Counted from the first letter of the stretch, positions 36,005 through 45,404 are shown. The stretch is DNA of 59,547 bases from Halobacteriales archaeon (GCA_007118975.1 SKQO01000074.1:1-59547); one strand, 5' to 3'. Numbers and translations are program-made. The notes: generated by a model from the letters alone, not told the origin.

Positions 36005-36847
36005 TTATCGGTCGGCGCTTGTGGGTTTGATCGCCCGAAGGGAGAAGGTAAACGGGAGATCGTACGGGAGATCAGGCAACCACCAGCGACCGAGTTCGTC
36101 TTCCTCCATCGCTTCGAAGCGCTGGAAGAACGACCACGGGAATTCGTGGAGGAAGTCGATCTCCAGTCCGGCATCTACTAACGCGGTGACGATCGTTCCG
36201 AGCGGATGAGCGAAGCCATGGGAACGCTGGTTTTCCAGCCCGAAGTCCCACCCGGCGTAACTTCCATCGAATTCCTCCGTGATCGGTTCAGAGTCGAAAT
36301 ACGGATGCGCGACCGAGAGGTCCTCGCCAGTGCTTTCGTGGTCGAACATCCCGGCGATCGGATGCCCGTCCGCGATGTAGAACGTTCCTCCTTCAGCAAT
36401 GTGTGCGGAGACGACCTCGGCCCAACCTTCGATGTCCGGAAGCCAGTAGATGGTTCCGTACGACGTGAACACGACATCGAACGTCTCCGGAAGCCGGTCG
36501 GGGAGGTCATACACGTCGCTCTCGATGAAACGTGCCCGATCCGGATCCAGGCCTACGCGATCACGGAGTTCGCGGGCGGTCTCGATCGCTGTCGGGGAGA
36601 AGTCGACGCCCGTCGCGTGGCGTACGCCTTCATCACGAACCCAAGAGAGCGTGTCGAGCCCGAAGTGACACTGGAGATGGAGGAGCCGCTTGCCGGTCGG
36701 ATCGAGCTCGATTCGTTCCAGTTCTCGGAGGGTTGCATGTCCCGCGAGGAAGGATTCGACGTCGTAGTGGTCGGTATGGGGATGGTGGTCGGCCAGCTCA
36801 TCCCAATGGGCTTGGTTGTCTTCGATGTACTGTTGGCGATCTTTCAT
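36005..36847 (-). CDS. SAM-dependent methyltransferase
   Basis: The ATG at 36847 ('MKDRQQYIEDNQAHWDELA') gives 280 residues. The SAM fold shows 'KRLLHLQCHFGLDTLSW' (motif I in the Gly-poor 'LQCHFG' form seen in one family branch), 'ATGVDFSPTAIETARE' and 'FDVVFTSYGTIYWLPD'. The C-terminal region is aromatic-rich ('EFPWSFFQRFEAMEE'). It acts on an unknown small molecule. It is divergent from the amidohydrolase (156-base gap). Confidence 0.87.
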   Translation of the reverse strand: MKDRQQYIEDNQAHWDELADHHPHTDHYDVESFLAGHATLRELERIELDPTGKRLLHLQCHFGLDTLSWVRDEGVRHATGVDFSPTAIETARELRDRVGLDPDRARFIESDVYDLPDRLPETFDVVFTSYGTIYWLPDIEGWAEVVSAHIAEGGTFYIADGHPIAGMFDHESTGEDLSVAHPYFDSEPITEEFDGSYAGWDFGLENQRSHGFAHPLGTIVTALVDAGLEIDFLHEFPWSFFQRFEAMEEDELGRWWLPDLPYDLPFTFSLRAIKPTSADR

Positions 36848-37003
36848 GCTGGAGACTGTCCGGGATCGAAGATATACGCATGGGGTCACACGCCGCCTAT
36901 TTCGCGCGATCTGGGGGAAATATAAGTCGTCTTGGGTATATGGTACAATCAAGCTCATGCAATTCCACCGTCGACGAATGACTGATCAGCGCAGGGGATT
37001 CTG

Positions 37004-38011
37004 ATGGCGAGCGAGACATCGCACGCGGAGTGGCGTCGGGAACAACCTGTGGTGGACATGCACACGCACATTCACCCAACGTTCGTGGAAGAGGCGGTTC
37101 GATACATGGATCTCGTGGGACTCGAACATGTGGTAGACATCAGTCCGAATCACGGGGAACGTTTCGAACGTAAGCGCACGGCCTACGACGCCTATCCCGA
37201 TCGATTCTCACTATTCGGCGGATTTGACTTCGAAGGATTCGGCGGCGACGACTGGATCGATCGTGAACTCGAGCGAATGGAAGCACTCGTGGATGAGCGA
37301 GCGGTTGGATTCAAGATCCACAAGGCGCTCGGAATGGAATACACCGACGAAACCGGGGAAATCATTCCGGTCGACGATAATCGACTCGCACCGTTGTTCG
37401 CACGTGCCGCCGAGTTGGACACCGTCATCGCGTTTCACATCGCGGATCCAAAATCGTTCTTCGTCGAGGAGGGTGAACTCGATCAACAGTGGGTGGATCA
37501 GGGTTGGTGGTGGGGCGACCGTGAAGAGTACCCGTACCAATGGTGGGATCTCATTCGCCAACTCGAACGCGTCATCGAACGGCATCAGGAGACGACTTTT
37601 CTCGGCGTTCATTTCGGCTGTGCCTCCGAAGAGGTCGGTTACGTCGCCGATGTCATGCGTGAACACCCGAACTATCTCATCGACGTGTCGGCGCGCCTCC
37701 CGTGGATCGGCGCCCACCGGGCAGACGCGGTCCACGACATGTTCGTCGAATTTCAGGATCGCATCATGTTTGGGACGGATTTTGCCGTCCGTGATCCGAT
37801 CATGCTTGGTGTGCCGCAAGGATTCGACCCTGTCGACGAGGATGTGGAGACGTTTTTCGACGCTCATTGGGAATACTTCGAGACGAGTCGAACCGACATC
37901 GAGAGTCCCACGCCGTGGATCGCCGATTGGACTATCGACGCGATCGATCTACCGAGAGATGTCCTCGAAAAGTTTTATGTCAAGAATGCCGCGCGTCACC
38001 TCGGTGTCTGA
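37004..38011 (+). CDS. Amidohydrolase-superfamily metal-dependent hydrolase
   Basis: A 335-residue amidohydrolase_2-type TIM-barrel. Metal ligands are 'VDMHTHIH' near residue 20, 'VGFKIHKALG' and 'IAFHIADP' (His), 'FLGVHFGC' and 'MFGTDFAVRDP' (final Asp). The family includes ACMSD-like decarboxylases and lactone hydrolases; the reaction here is unknown. An SD-like 'gggga' precedes the ATG at 37004. The neighbouring divergent methyltransferase may be unrelated. Confidence 0.88.
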   Translation: MASETSHAEWRREQPVVDMHTHIHPTFVEEAVRYMDLVGLEHVVDISPNHGERFERKRTAYDAYPDRFSLFGGFDFEGFGGDDWIDRELERMEALVDERAVGFKIHKALGMEYTDETGEIIPVDDNRLAPLFARAAELDTVIAFHIADPKSFFVEEGELDQQWVDQGWWWGDREEYPYQWWDLIRQLERVIERHQETTFLGVHFGCASEEVGYVADVMREHPNYLIDVSARLPWIGAHRADAVHDMFVEFQDRIMFGTDFAVRDPIMLGVPQGFDPVDEDVETFFDAHWEYFETSRTDIESPTPWIADWTIDAIDLPRDVLEKFYVKNAARHLGV

Positions 38012-38026
38012 CCCGGTGACGGTCGT

Positions 38027-39394
38027 TCAGCCGAACCTGATCTCGATCCGGGCCCCGCTATCTTCTGACTCATCCATGTCGATCTGCCAGTCGTGTGCAT
38101 CAACGATTCGTTTGACGATTGGGAGTCCAAGTCCCGTTCCATCTTCGGTTCCCGTGTACCCTCGCTCCCACACCGCCTCCCGCTCTTCCGGGGGAATACC
38201 GGGGCCATCGTCGGCAATGTAAAACCCGTGAGCATCCTCGAGGGTTCCAATCCTGACGGTGACGTCCGGGCCGCCGTGCTCGACGGCATTGCGAAACAGG
38301 TTCTCGAAGACCCGGATGAGCTGGTTCTCGTCCGCATACAGCTGGAGATCGGTCTCCACGCGCATCTCCGCCTGATCGTTGCCTGCACTTGCCCAAGCGT
38401 CTTTTACAATCTCGGTGACATCCAAGGGAACAATCTGGGTCACCGATTCCCCTTGCCTGGCCAGGGCAAGCAGATCGTCGATGATTGATTGAATTCGGTT
38501 GAGTGCGTCGTCGATGTGTTCGGTGTGTTCGCTATCGCAATCCTCGGCGACGAGTTCCAGCCTCCCTAACGCAACATTCAACGGATTCCGGAGGTCGTGG
38601 GAAACCATGCTGGCGAACTCGTCAAGTTGGTCACGCTGATGACGGAGCGCATCCTCCTGCTTTTTTTGTTCGGTGATGTCGTGGGCAATGACCGAGAGTC
38701 CCTCCTCGGACGGGTATAGGTGGGCGCGGAACCACCGATCCCACGGACCGTACCGCGCCTGGATCGATTTGGGTTCCCCGGCATCCATGGCTTCGTGGAA
38801 CGCCTCGAAAAAAGGGGTCTCAGTCGCCCCTGGCAACTGCTCCCAGAGCGAGTCACCGAGTAGCTCGTCGGCAGCGACGTCGAACAACTCCTCCGCCGCG
38901 GAGTTCAAGTACGTGAATTGCCAGTCCTCGTCAACCGCATAGAAAGCGTCCGTCACCCGTTCGATGACGTCGACGGGCCGCTCGTTCGCTCGCTCGACAA
39001 ACTGTGCCCTTCGATACTCCGCCGCCGCCTCGTCGACCCGGTCGAGGAGGTCCTCGAACTGGCCCCGGCCACCCTTGAGGACATAATCCGTCACCCCGGC
39101 GGAGATGAACTCGCTTGCGACTTCCTCGCTCCCTTCTCCCGTCAACACGATGAACGGAAGTGTCGGGGCGTCCGTTCGCACCTCCTCGAGAATCTCCAGA
39201 CCACTCATCTCCGGCATTTCGTAATCGGAAACGACACAGTCGAAGTCGCGGTTCTCGATCTCCTGCAGCGCCGCGGTGGGGTCCGTCGTGGCCCGCAGTG
39301 TTACGTGCGGAGCGTTGGCGTCGAAATAGCCGGTAGCTAACTCCAGATACTCGGCCTCGTCGTCGATGAGTAGCACCTCCAACCCCCCGCGCAT
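38027..39394 (-). CDS. Response regulator-PAS-histidine kinase hybrid
   Basis: The ATG at 39394 gives 455 residues. An N-terminal receiver domain (about 5-120) has Asp11/Asp12, phospho-Asp57 ('VVSDYEMPEMSG'), Thr85 and Lys107. A PAS domain follows (about 138-245). The HisKA domain has His266 in 'MVSHDLRNPLN'. The ATPase domain has 'FENLFRNAVEHGG', 'DDGPGIP' and 'GTGLGLPIVK'. It is cytoplasmic, with no transmembrane segments, as in many haloarchaeal kinases. Its partner regulator is not adjacent. An upstream start to 39466 adds an unlikely Cys-rich extension. Confidence 0.92.
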   Translation of the reverse strand: MRGGLEVLLIDDEAEYLELATGYFDANAPHVTLRATTDPTAALQEIENRDFDCVVSDYEMPEMSGLEILEEVRTDAPTLPFIVLTGEGSEEVASEFISAGVTDYVLKGGRGQFEDLLDRVDEAAAEYRRAQFVERANERPVDVIERVTDAFYAVDEDWQFTYLNSAAEELFDVAADELLGDSLWEQLPGATETPFFEAFHEAMDAGEPKSIQARYGPWDRWFRAHLYPSEEGLSVIAHDITEQKKQEDALRHQRDQLDEFASMVSHDLRNPLNVALGRLELVAEDCDSEHTEHIDDALNRIQSIIDDLLALARQGESVTQIVPLDVTEIVKDAWASAGNDQAEMRVETDLQLYADENQLIRVFENLFRNAVEHGGPDVTVRIGTLEDAHGFYIADDGPGIPPEEREAVWERGYTGTEDGTGLGLPIVKRIVDAHDWQIDMDESEDSGARIEIRFG

Positions 39395-39579
39395 GGGAAT
39401 AGAAACATGAAGGGTACAGCAAAGACGTTTCGATACTCCTACCATTTCACGAGCGGGGATATACAATCAACGCCGCTCGATGGGTTCCAGTGCCACTGGC
39501 AGGGCGCGGACATCGAGGCAAATCTTTCCCTAACGTTTACGACTAAATAACGATACCTGAACAAACGAGTGTGTACGGA

Positions 39580-40287
39580 ATGGTAGGGATCGAAGAAGCG
39601 TTACGGTATCCGATGGAGCGGGAGAACTGGTACACGACGATCGTCATCGGTGGGATCCTTTCGTTATTTTCGTTTCTCATCATCCCCCTGTTTCTGGTGT
39701 ACGGATATCTGCTTCAGGTGATCCAACGTCGCCTGGCGGGGCAGTTCGAGCCTCCAGTGTTCGAAGAGTGGGGACAGTTACTCGTTGACGGCGTCAAAGT
39801 CTGGATTATCGGACTCATCTACCTGTTGATCCCCATCTTGATTGCGGTCTTTACGGTCGGAAGTGCACTCGTCGGCTTCGTGACTGGGACGGAGGTTGGC
39901 GCCGCAATCGGACTTGCGGGTATGGTCGTTGGACTGTTCGTGTCGTTCGTGCTTTTCCTCGTGTTCGGGTACATTGCAGCGGCCGCGATCGTCAACTTCG
40001 CCCACGAGCAGGAATTCGGTGCAGCGTTTGATTTCGCGTCCCTCAAACCCATTCTACTCCACGGCGACTACGTTGTGGGGTGGTTGATGGCCGTCGGCGT
40101 ACTGATCGGCGGTGGCATCCTCGGTGGATTCCTCAATGCCGTCCCAGTACTCGGCGCGATCCTCGCTGCGTTTCTCCTGTTCTACCTGCAGGTGGTCGCG
40201 GTCGGCATGATCGCCGATGGATTTGCCGCCGCGGCGGAGTCTCTTGCCCTCGGCGACCAAGCAGTCACTGACGAGGCGCCTGCCTGA
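39580..40287 (+). CDS. DUF4013 membrane protein
   Basis: A 235-residue membrane protein (ATG at 39580; a GTG at 39571 is possible) with about five helices. It starts 'MVGIEEALRYPMERENWYTTIVIGGIL', then 'VYGYLLQVIQRRLAGQFEPPVFEEWGQLLVDGVKVWI', the DUF4013 signature. Function is unknown. A TATA-like 'actaaataac' lies about 35 bases upstream. Confidence 0.88.
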   Translation: MVGIEEALRYPMERENWYTTIVIGGILSLFSFLIIPLFLVYGYLLQVIQRRLAGQFEPPVFEEWGQLLVDGVKVWIIGLIYLLIPILIAVFTVGSALVGFVTGTEVGAAIGLAGMVVGLFVSFVLFLVFGYIAAAAIVNFAHEQEFGAAFDFASLKPILLHGDYVVGWLMAVGVLIGGGILGGFLNAVPVLGAILAAFLLFYLQVVAVGMIADGFAAAAESLALGDQAVTDEAPA

Positions 40288-40346
40288 ATGATGGCATCAA
40301 CGCTAAGATAGGCCCACACGAACATATACAAACTCGCTATCGGACC

Positions 40347-40646
40347 CTAGTTCGTTTTTGTCGAAACCCCGTCTGGGACACCAATACCCATCGATTCGAG
40401 TGCGTATCCTTGATCAATGAGTTGGACATTGCCGTCACCGTCCACGCGGACGTGATAGCCAAAATAATCGAACTCAACCGTGACCGAGTCGTCAGCACTC
40501 TCGACTAACCGCTCCAGACACGTTGGATCGAGTACATCATACAGCGTTGGAAGATCAAGAGGGTCGATACCTGATAAGTCAGAAACATGATATATAATGG
40601 ACTGAACGATGGTTTCGGTCGATAATTGTGACTGCTGATCAGGCAT
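40347..40646 (-). CDS. Stand-alone HalOD1 domain protein
   Basis: From the ATG at 40646 this is a 99-residue protein. The HalOD1 core reads 'SIIYHVSDLSGIDPLDLPTLYDVLDPTCLERLV', then 'VTVEFDYFGYHVRVDGDGNVQLID'. HalOD1 is a haloarchaeal output domain often fused to receiver domains; alone it is thought to be a signalling output or partner module. It is one of three in this region (also 41662 and 43333). Confidence 0.87.
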   Translation of the reverse strand: MPDQQSQLSTETIVQSIIYHVSDLSGIDPLDLPTLYDVLDPTCLERLVESADDSVTVEFDYFGYHVRVDGDGNVQLIDQGYALESMGIGVPDGVSTKTN

Positions 40647-40841
40647 TGAAAGAGCATTATCCAGCCACCAGTAATAAGTATTGTTCACAACTAATTAGTT
40701 TTCACACCAGCACAAGTTTTTAATTGTACAATTCTGCAGTGGCGGAATAGCGGATTTCGAGAAAACGTGGGCACCTGATCGCCCTGGTCACTCTCCCCGA
40801 TCGCTACACTCTCCGAAGACCCGGCACGACCGGCCGAAACG

Positions 40842-41258
40842 TCAATAACGATACAAGGAAACCACGAACGGCAACTTGCCGTACATCCAGATCGCGATCG
40901 GAATGCCCAGGATCGAGATGGTAAAGAGGTACGCAACGGCCATCCAGAGCAGACTCGCCCACCACCCGACGAACACGAACCAAACACCTCGGACGAGCAG
41001 ACCATGTTGTTGGCTGGCCCGAACTGAGGAGCCTTCGTCCGTCGAGACCAACTCTCTTGTTGGGGATTTGAGCGAAACGACAAGCGGCACGAGATTGATC
41101 ATTTTGATCCCCAGCGGTAACGTTATGATCAGAACGTTCAGCAACCACGCCAGGGAAAGCCAGATGCCGGTTGCCCACCAGCCGATCAACAAGAACCAGA
41201 CGGCCCGCAAGAGCAATGACCGGTTCTCCGAAACGTTCCTGGAGCGCCCGTGGGACAT
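40842..41258 (-). CDS. YccF-domain membrane protein
   Basis: The ATG at 41258 gives 138 residues with two copies of the YccF/DUF307 unit: 'LLLRAVWFLLIGWWATGIWLSLAWLLNVLIITLPLGI' and 'LLVRGVWFVFVGWWASLLWMAVAYLFTISILGIPIAI'. Four helices in two repeated pairs. Function is unknown. Confidence 0.88.
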   Translation of the reverse strand: MSHGRSRNVSENRSLLLRAVWFLLIGWWATGIWLSLAWLLNVLIITLPLGIKMINLVPLVVSLKSPTRELVSTDEGSSVRASQQHGLLVRGVWFVFVGWWASLLWMAVAYLFTISILGIPIAIWMYGKLPFVVSLYRY

Positions 41259-41661
41259 AGCTAAGCAACGTACCTGCAAGGGGATGGATGTTCGCATCAC
41301 TGTGGCTCACTTTCGTACTCGGTGAGGGACGGACGACGTCCCCCTCGAAAGTGCTCGGATTGACATCGTGGCAGCGGCTCCGATTTGAATCCCCCATACC
41401 ATCACCTCCCAGAGGTCCGGGATGAGTTGTCCGCGAACGAGATCTCGTTGCGAATAATGCCATCGGCGTTACTGATCGGGAACTTCAATCGGTCGGCGGA
41501 GTATGACCCAGGATCACATCCCTGGATTCTCGTGGGCGGATTTGCATACGATGATCGAGGATATGCGCGGAACAGCCCTATGAGCGGGAAATTCCGGTCA
41601 CTTATGAACGCGTTGGCAAGTCAACGGCTACGCTATTGACGGGGGGCAACGTAAATTGCCC
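41259..41661. other. Intergenic region, no gene seen
   Basis: About 400 bases between divergent YccF and HalOD1 genes. A plus-strand frame (41385-41639) lacks coding character. Both promoters should lie here. Confidence 0.4.
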
Positions 41662-41940
41662 ATGGACATGGTCAGGCCGTGGGAAAGTGAAAACCCCTCT
41701 CGGGATCTCAGTGAGGCAGTCCTGGCCGCAGTGGCGCGCGCCGAGGGAAAACAACCCGCGGAACTGTCACCGCCGCTCTTTGACGTGATCGACCCGGACG
41801 CACTCGATCACCTGTTCGATGGAAAGCCAGAGACAGCGGGCACGGTCGCGTTCCGATATCACGGGTATCTCGTGATCGTGGACCAGTACGGTCGCGTCAC
41901 CGTCGAGGAGGAAACCCCGGTGCCAAGTGACCCGCTGTAA
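41662..41940 (+). CDS. Stand-alone HalOD1 domain protein
   Basis: A 92-residue HalOD1 protein (ATG at 41662). The core 'EAVLAAVARAEGKQPAELSPPLFDVIDPDALDHLFDG' then 'GTVAFRYHGYLVIVDQYGRVTVEE' is the closest of the three to the canonical family pattern. It lies 148 bases upstream of the Bat-like regulator on the same strand and may be coexpressed with it. Confidence 0.9.
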   Translation: MDMVRPWESENPSRDLSEAVLAAVARAEGKQPAELSPPLFDVIDPDALDHLFDGKPETAGTVAFRYHGYLVIVDQYGRVTVEEETPVPSDPL

Positions 41941-42056
41941 CGAAGTGGCCTCCGGATTACCGAGCATGATTTGGAGATCTCTCGGGACTGTTACTCCTAT
42001 TCCAGAATATCATTGATGATGAAATAGGTCCCCCGAGAGAGCTGATTTGGAGCCGT

Positions 42057-42065
42057 CTTTTTATC
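42057..42065 (+). promoter_or_regulatory. TATA-like box of the Bat-like regulator
   Basis: 'ctttttatc' is centred about 28 bases before the ATG at 42089, consistent with a leaderless transcript. Confidence 0.5.
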
Positions 42066-42088
42066 ATCGCACGTGATGTTACACTTTC

Positions 42089-42748
42089 ATGAGTGTCCTC
42101 GTCGACCTCACGACGCCCATCTCGGGGGACGTACCGGATTCTACCCCTAGACGGATCCTCCAAGAACTCCCTTCAGCAACCCTCGAGGTCGTTCACGTCG
42201 GTCAGGACGGCCTCCTTGCGATACCGTACCTGTGGGTTCGCGGGGTCTCCGGCCGTGATTTCGAGGAAGCTCTCACGAGCGACCCTCGAATCAGGGACAC
42301 CGAACGGCTCGACGACGGCGATCAGGGGACGTTCTACAAGGTCGAATGGGAGGTCGATAGCCCGTTGATCGACTGCGTGCTCCACACGGACGGAATTATC
42401 CTGGCAGCCAACGGTGATGGAAACGCGTGGTCCCTAAAAGTGTGGTTCGAAAGTAACGAACTGGCGAGTCGGTTTCAATCGTGCTGTCACGAGGAGTCAG
42501 TACCGATCGAGATCCGCGAACTCGCCTCGGTTACGGATCTCATGTCCGAGACGAACTCGCACATCACGCACGAGCAAGTAGAGGCCATAACGTTGGCCTA
42601 CGAACGTGGCTATTTCGAAGAGCCACGGGGAACAACTCAGTCAGAGCTCGCGGCGGAGCTCGGTATTTCGACGACTGCCTTCGGCCGGCGACTCCGTCGC
42701 GGCGTCCGAAACCATCTCGAGTACACGTTGCTCGACTCGCCAGGGTAA
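42089..42748 (+). CDS. Bat-like HTH_10 transcriptional regulator
   Basis: A 219-residue protein of the bacterio-opsin-activator group. Residues about 1-150 are the variable sensory/GAF-like N-domain ('LEVVHVGQDGLLAIPYLWVRGV', 'CVLHTDGIILAANGDGNAWSLKVWF'). Residues about 157-212 are the HTH_10 domain: 'ITHEQVEAITLAYERGYFEEPRGTTQSELAAELGISTTAFGRRLRRG'. It should bind DNA and regulate genes, probably nearby signalling genes. A leaderless promoter is visible. Confidence 0.92.
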   Translation: MSVLVDLTTPISGDVPDSTPRRILQELPSATLEVVHVGQDGLLAIPYLWVRGVSGRDFEEALTSDPRIRDTERLDDGDQGTFYKVEWEVDSPLIDCVLHTDGIILAANGDGNAWSLKVWFESNELASRFQSCCHEESVPIEIRELASVTDLMSETNSHITHEQVEAITLAYERGYFEEPRGTTQSELAAELGISTTAFGRRLRRGVRNHLEYTLLDSPG

Positions 42749-43260
42749 TCACCACGGGGCATCGGTACTTTCTAGCTGATTCGACGAACAGTGACTTTTT
42801 CTCCCGTGATCGGTCAGCGCTCGGCACTGCGCCGTCTTTGAGAGCTTGCTACAACCGATGCCTCGAAAAAGATTTTCGTCCGGTGAGCACCGTAGAGCGG
42901 TGAGAGATTCCAGAATCGGACTATTGGACATCACATGCTTCGATTCAGAATGCAGGTTCGGATGGTGGTCCGGTTGGGGTCCGGCCAACCAGTCGACAGA
43001 CCATGCATCGAACATCACTCGGGACGGTACAAATGCCGATCTATCGTACAATTACTGACGGCTCAAGCCATTGGAGTGTCAGCAGCAGCGGGTGAGCATC
43101 CCGGCCTACAAGTCCAATCCGCGGGTCGCGAAGGCAGGTGTGTTGAGGCGTGCTCTCGGACTACAACCGGGCTTTGCACCTAGAATCCGATAATCGGACG
43201 AGACATCGTCACTACAAGGTGAGGAGCATAAAGGATGGCAAAATAATTCATTGGACTGAC

Positions 43261-43268
43261 ATTATATA
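43261..43268 (+). promoter_or_regulatory. TATA-like box of third HalOD1 gene
   Basis: 'attatata' lies about 70 bases upstream of the ATG, predicting a start site near 43290 and an untranslated leader of about 40 bases, with 'gaggga' just before the start codon. Confidence 0.45.
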
Positions 43269-43274
43269 GTCATT

Positions 43275-43294
43275 CGTCAGACGTGCGTCCGACG
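43275..43294. promoter_or_regulatory. Palindromic candidate operator
   Basis: CGTCAGACGTGCGTCCGACG is an imperfect palindrome of form CGTC-n-GACG-nn-CGTC-n-GACG. It lies between the TATA-like box and the predicted start site, a position where a bound protein would block transcription. Confidence 0.5.
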
Positions 43295-43332
43295 ATGGTC
43301 CTCATCAGCACATACAGACTTATGAGGGAGAA

Positions 43333-43566
43333 ATGATACGTTCTGTTATGCCCGAAAGCCTGACTATGTGTCTCCTCGAACGGGTCGCGAACGCGAAGGG
43401 CGCCGATATCCTCGAACTCCCGCCGCTCGGGAAAACTATCGATCCGGAAGCAATCGAGCGGCTCTTCGACGAGCGGGCACAGTCAGTGGCCCTCGAATTC
43501 ACGTACGCAGAATGCCATATTTCGATCGCTGGCGGGAGGGATCCTCACATCACCGTCGAGCGTTAA
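43333..43566 (+). CDS. Stand-alone HalOD1 domain protein, divergent
   Basis: A 77-residue protein (ATG at 43333; 43348 alternative) with a shortened HalOD1 core: 'CLLERVANAKGADILELPPLGKTIDPEAIERLFDE' then 'VALEFTYAECHISIAGG'. It keeps the 'IDP(E/D)A(I/L)(E/D)(R/H)LF' signature. It is the third HalOD1 gene within 3.3 kb and the one with a visible palindromic operator. Confidence 0.85.
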   Translation: MIRSVMPESLTMCLLERVANAKGADILELPPLGKTIDPEAIERLFDERAQSVALEFTYAECHISIAGGRDPHITVER

Positions 43567-43916
43567 CTCGATCTAGTGTGGAATACACACCAGTCTGGGA
43601 CAACCCGACCTTATCGTCCACGCATCGGCATCGTTCTCCAACGCAAACGGGTATATCGTTGGAGAGAGGAAGACGCGCACCTAGCGCCGGTAGCTGAGCT
43701 CCGTCCTTCACTGCACGTGCGTCACCAACGAGAAGAAAACTGACGAATTTTCGGTGCATGCGACGATCCGGCCGGTACAACCTGGCTGAAATCCCCTGAG
43801 TGGGTGCAATGCCACCAGCAATGGGCGATCCGTGGCTGTCGGGTAAGTATTCGGGTTCGTGAACCGCGGCGCAAGCCTTTTGCTCCATCCCGATCTAAAG
43901 TTGATCCTCGCTGCAC
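43567..43916. other. Intergenic region, no gene seen
   Basis: About 350 bases. Frames on both strands look like chance. It should contain the promoter of the small membrane protein. Confidence 0.4.
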
Positions 43917-44165
43917 ATGCACTACTATGATCTCGTACTGGTGGCGATCGCGGCGAGCCTAGCTATCGGGGTGATCGTTGCGGTGTTTACGCCAATCTCG
44001 GCCGCGATCTCGATTTCGATATTGGGACTGCTATCGATCGCAATCGTTGGGCACGCGCTGTTTGTCAACGGGCCGATCGAAGAACTCGAAGATCTCACCG
44101 AGCCGGTTGAGCCCGAAGAGGTGCCTGGACTTGCGACGGTCGCCGAACTGACCGAGCAACACTAG
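43917..44165 (+). CDS. Small two-helix membrane protein
   Basis: An 82-residue protein with two hydrophobic helices (about 5-24 and 29-50) and an acidic tail ('PIEELEDLTEPVEPEEVPGLA'). Composition and the acidic end are typical of conserved small haloarchaeal membrane proteins of unknown function. It converges with the enolase-superfamily gene. Confidence 0.75.
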   Translation: MHYYDLVLVAIAASLAIGVIVAVFTPISAAISISILGLLSIAIVGHALFVNGPIEELEDLTEPVEPEEVPGLATVAELTEQH

Positions 44166-44213
44166 AACATCTGACCATAGCGCATCGGGAGCAACCCGTA
44201 TCCGAGGCCGACC

Positions 44214-45404
44214 TTACTCGAGTCCGTACGACTCTTTTCGTTCGACCGTATTCTCGTCGATCTCGACACCGATCCCGGGTCGCTGCGGGAGCTCGATTAC
44301 ACCGTCGTTGGGCACGATTGACTCGTCGAAAAAATGCTGGTATCGAGCATTTCGCTGGATGAGGAACTCGACCAACGGGCAGACCGTCGGGGGTTGGGCC
44401 GCGATAACGTGAACGTTCGCGGGAACGGAATGGCCGTGCAGCATCACCGGGACATCGTGTGTTGACGCCAGGGTGCAAATCTTCGTGGCTTCGGAGACTC
44501 CTCCGGTATAGTAGGTGTCAGGCTGGATGATGTCCAGGGCATGCGCGGAAAGCAACTGATGAAAGTCCCACCGAGTGGTATCGTGCTCGCCACCGGCGAT
44601 CGGAAACGGCGCGTCGGCGGTTAGCCTGGCGAACTGATCGATGTGCTGACTGTCGATCGGTTGTTCGAGCCACCGAGGTTCGTATGGCGCGAGCCGGTTC
44701 ACCATCGTTCTCGTGTATGACGTCCCCCAGCTCCGCCAGCAGTCGAACATGATGTCGTAGTGCTCTGGCGTTGCTTCGGTGGCCGCCTTGGCGAGGGCGA
44801 GATTCCGTTCGATTCCCTCCTCACCGGAGCCAGGCCCGTGGCGGAAAAACCACTTCTGTGCCTGGAACCCGCGTTCGTGATACTCGGAAGCCCGCTGACG
44901 AACGTCATCGGGATCAACGGAAAAGCCGAGCATGGATGCATAACAGGGCAAGGTATCCCGGGTTGGACCGCCGAGCAGCTCGTAGACCGGCGCATCGTAA
45001 TGCTTCCCGCGGAGGTCCCAGAGGGCAACATCGATGGCGCTGATCGCCTTGGCACGGACGCCAGTGATCGCATCACCCCATCGCCCAAAGAGTACGTCCG
45101 CGATCTTTTCGGTCGCGAGCGCGTTCTGGCCGAGCAAATCCTGACCCATTTCGAGGGTCGCGGTTGCCCAGAGTCGGTCCAACGGCCCTCCAAGGCCTCT
45201 CAGGCCGTCGCTCGTCTCAATCGTGAGAAAGTACTGCGTCAGTGGATGGGGCCCTCCGGGCTCCGTTGTGACGTGGCGCGAGCCCACCGCTCGGTACTCG
45301 TCGTAGACATCGGTCGGCCGGGCGAGCCGCTCCTGCAGTATCCCCTCCGGGTACTCCTCGAGCGTTCCCTCAAGTTTGACACACGTGACATCCGTAATTT
45401 CCAT
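44214..45404 (-). CDS. Enolase-superfamily sugar-acid dehydratase-like enzyme
   Basis: The ATG at 45404 gives 396 residues of the mandelate racemase/muconate lactonizing group. 'AQKWFFRHGPGSGEEG' carries the active-site Lys. Metal ligands are 'MFDCWRSWG' (Asp), 'RWLEQP' (Glu) and 'IAGGEHDTTRW' (Glu). 'IIQPDTYYTGG' and 'MLHGHSVPAN' give the Asp-His dyad. The pattern is nearest to rhamnonate-type acid sugar dehydratases. It would dehydrate a sugar acid to a 2-keto-3-deoxy acid. The adjacent Ldh-family gene supports a catabolic role. Confidence 0.88.
   Translation of the reverse strand: MEITDVTCVKLEGTLEEYPEGILQERLARPTDVYDEYRAVGSRHVTTEPGGPHPLTQYFLTIETSDGLRGLGGPLDRLWATATLEMGQDLLGQNALATEKIADVLFGRWGDAITGVRAKAISAIDVALWDLRGKHYDAPVYELLGGPTRDTLPCYASMLGFSVDPDDVRQRASEYHERGFQAQKWFFRHGPGSGEEGIERNLALAKAATEATPEHYDIMFDCWRSWGTSYTRTMVNRLAPYEPRWLEQPIDSQHIDQFARLTADAPFPIAGGEHDTTRWDFHQLLSAHALDIIQPDTYYTGGVSEATKICTLASTHDVPVMLHGHSVPANVHVIAAQPPTVCPLVEFLIQRNARYQHFFDESIVPNDGVIELPQRPGIGVEIDENTVERKESYGLE

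Larger units (their letters stand above)
42749..43332. other. Intergenic region with regulatory signals
   Basis: About 580 bases without a credible gene. Its 3' part becomes AT-rich and holds a TATA-like box and a palindrome before the third HalOD1 gene. Confidence 0.5.
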
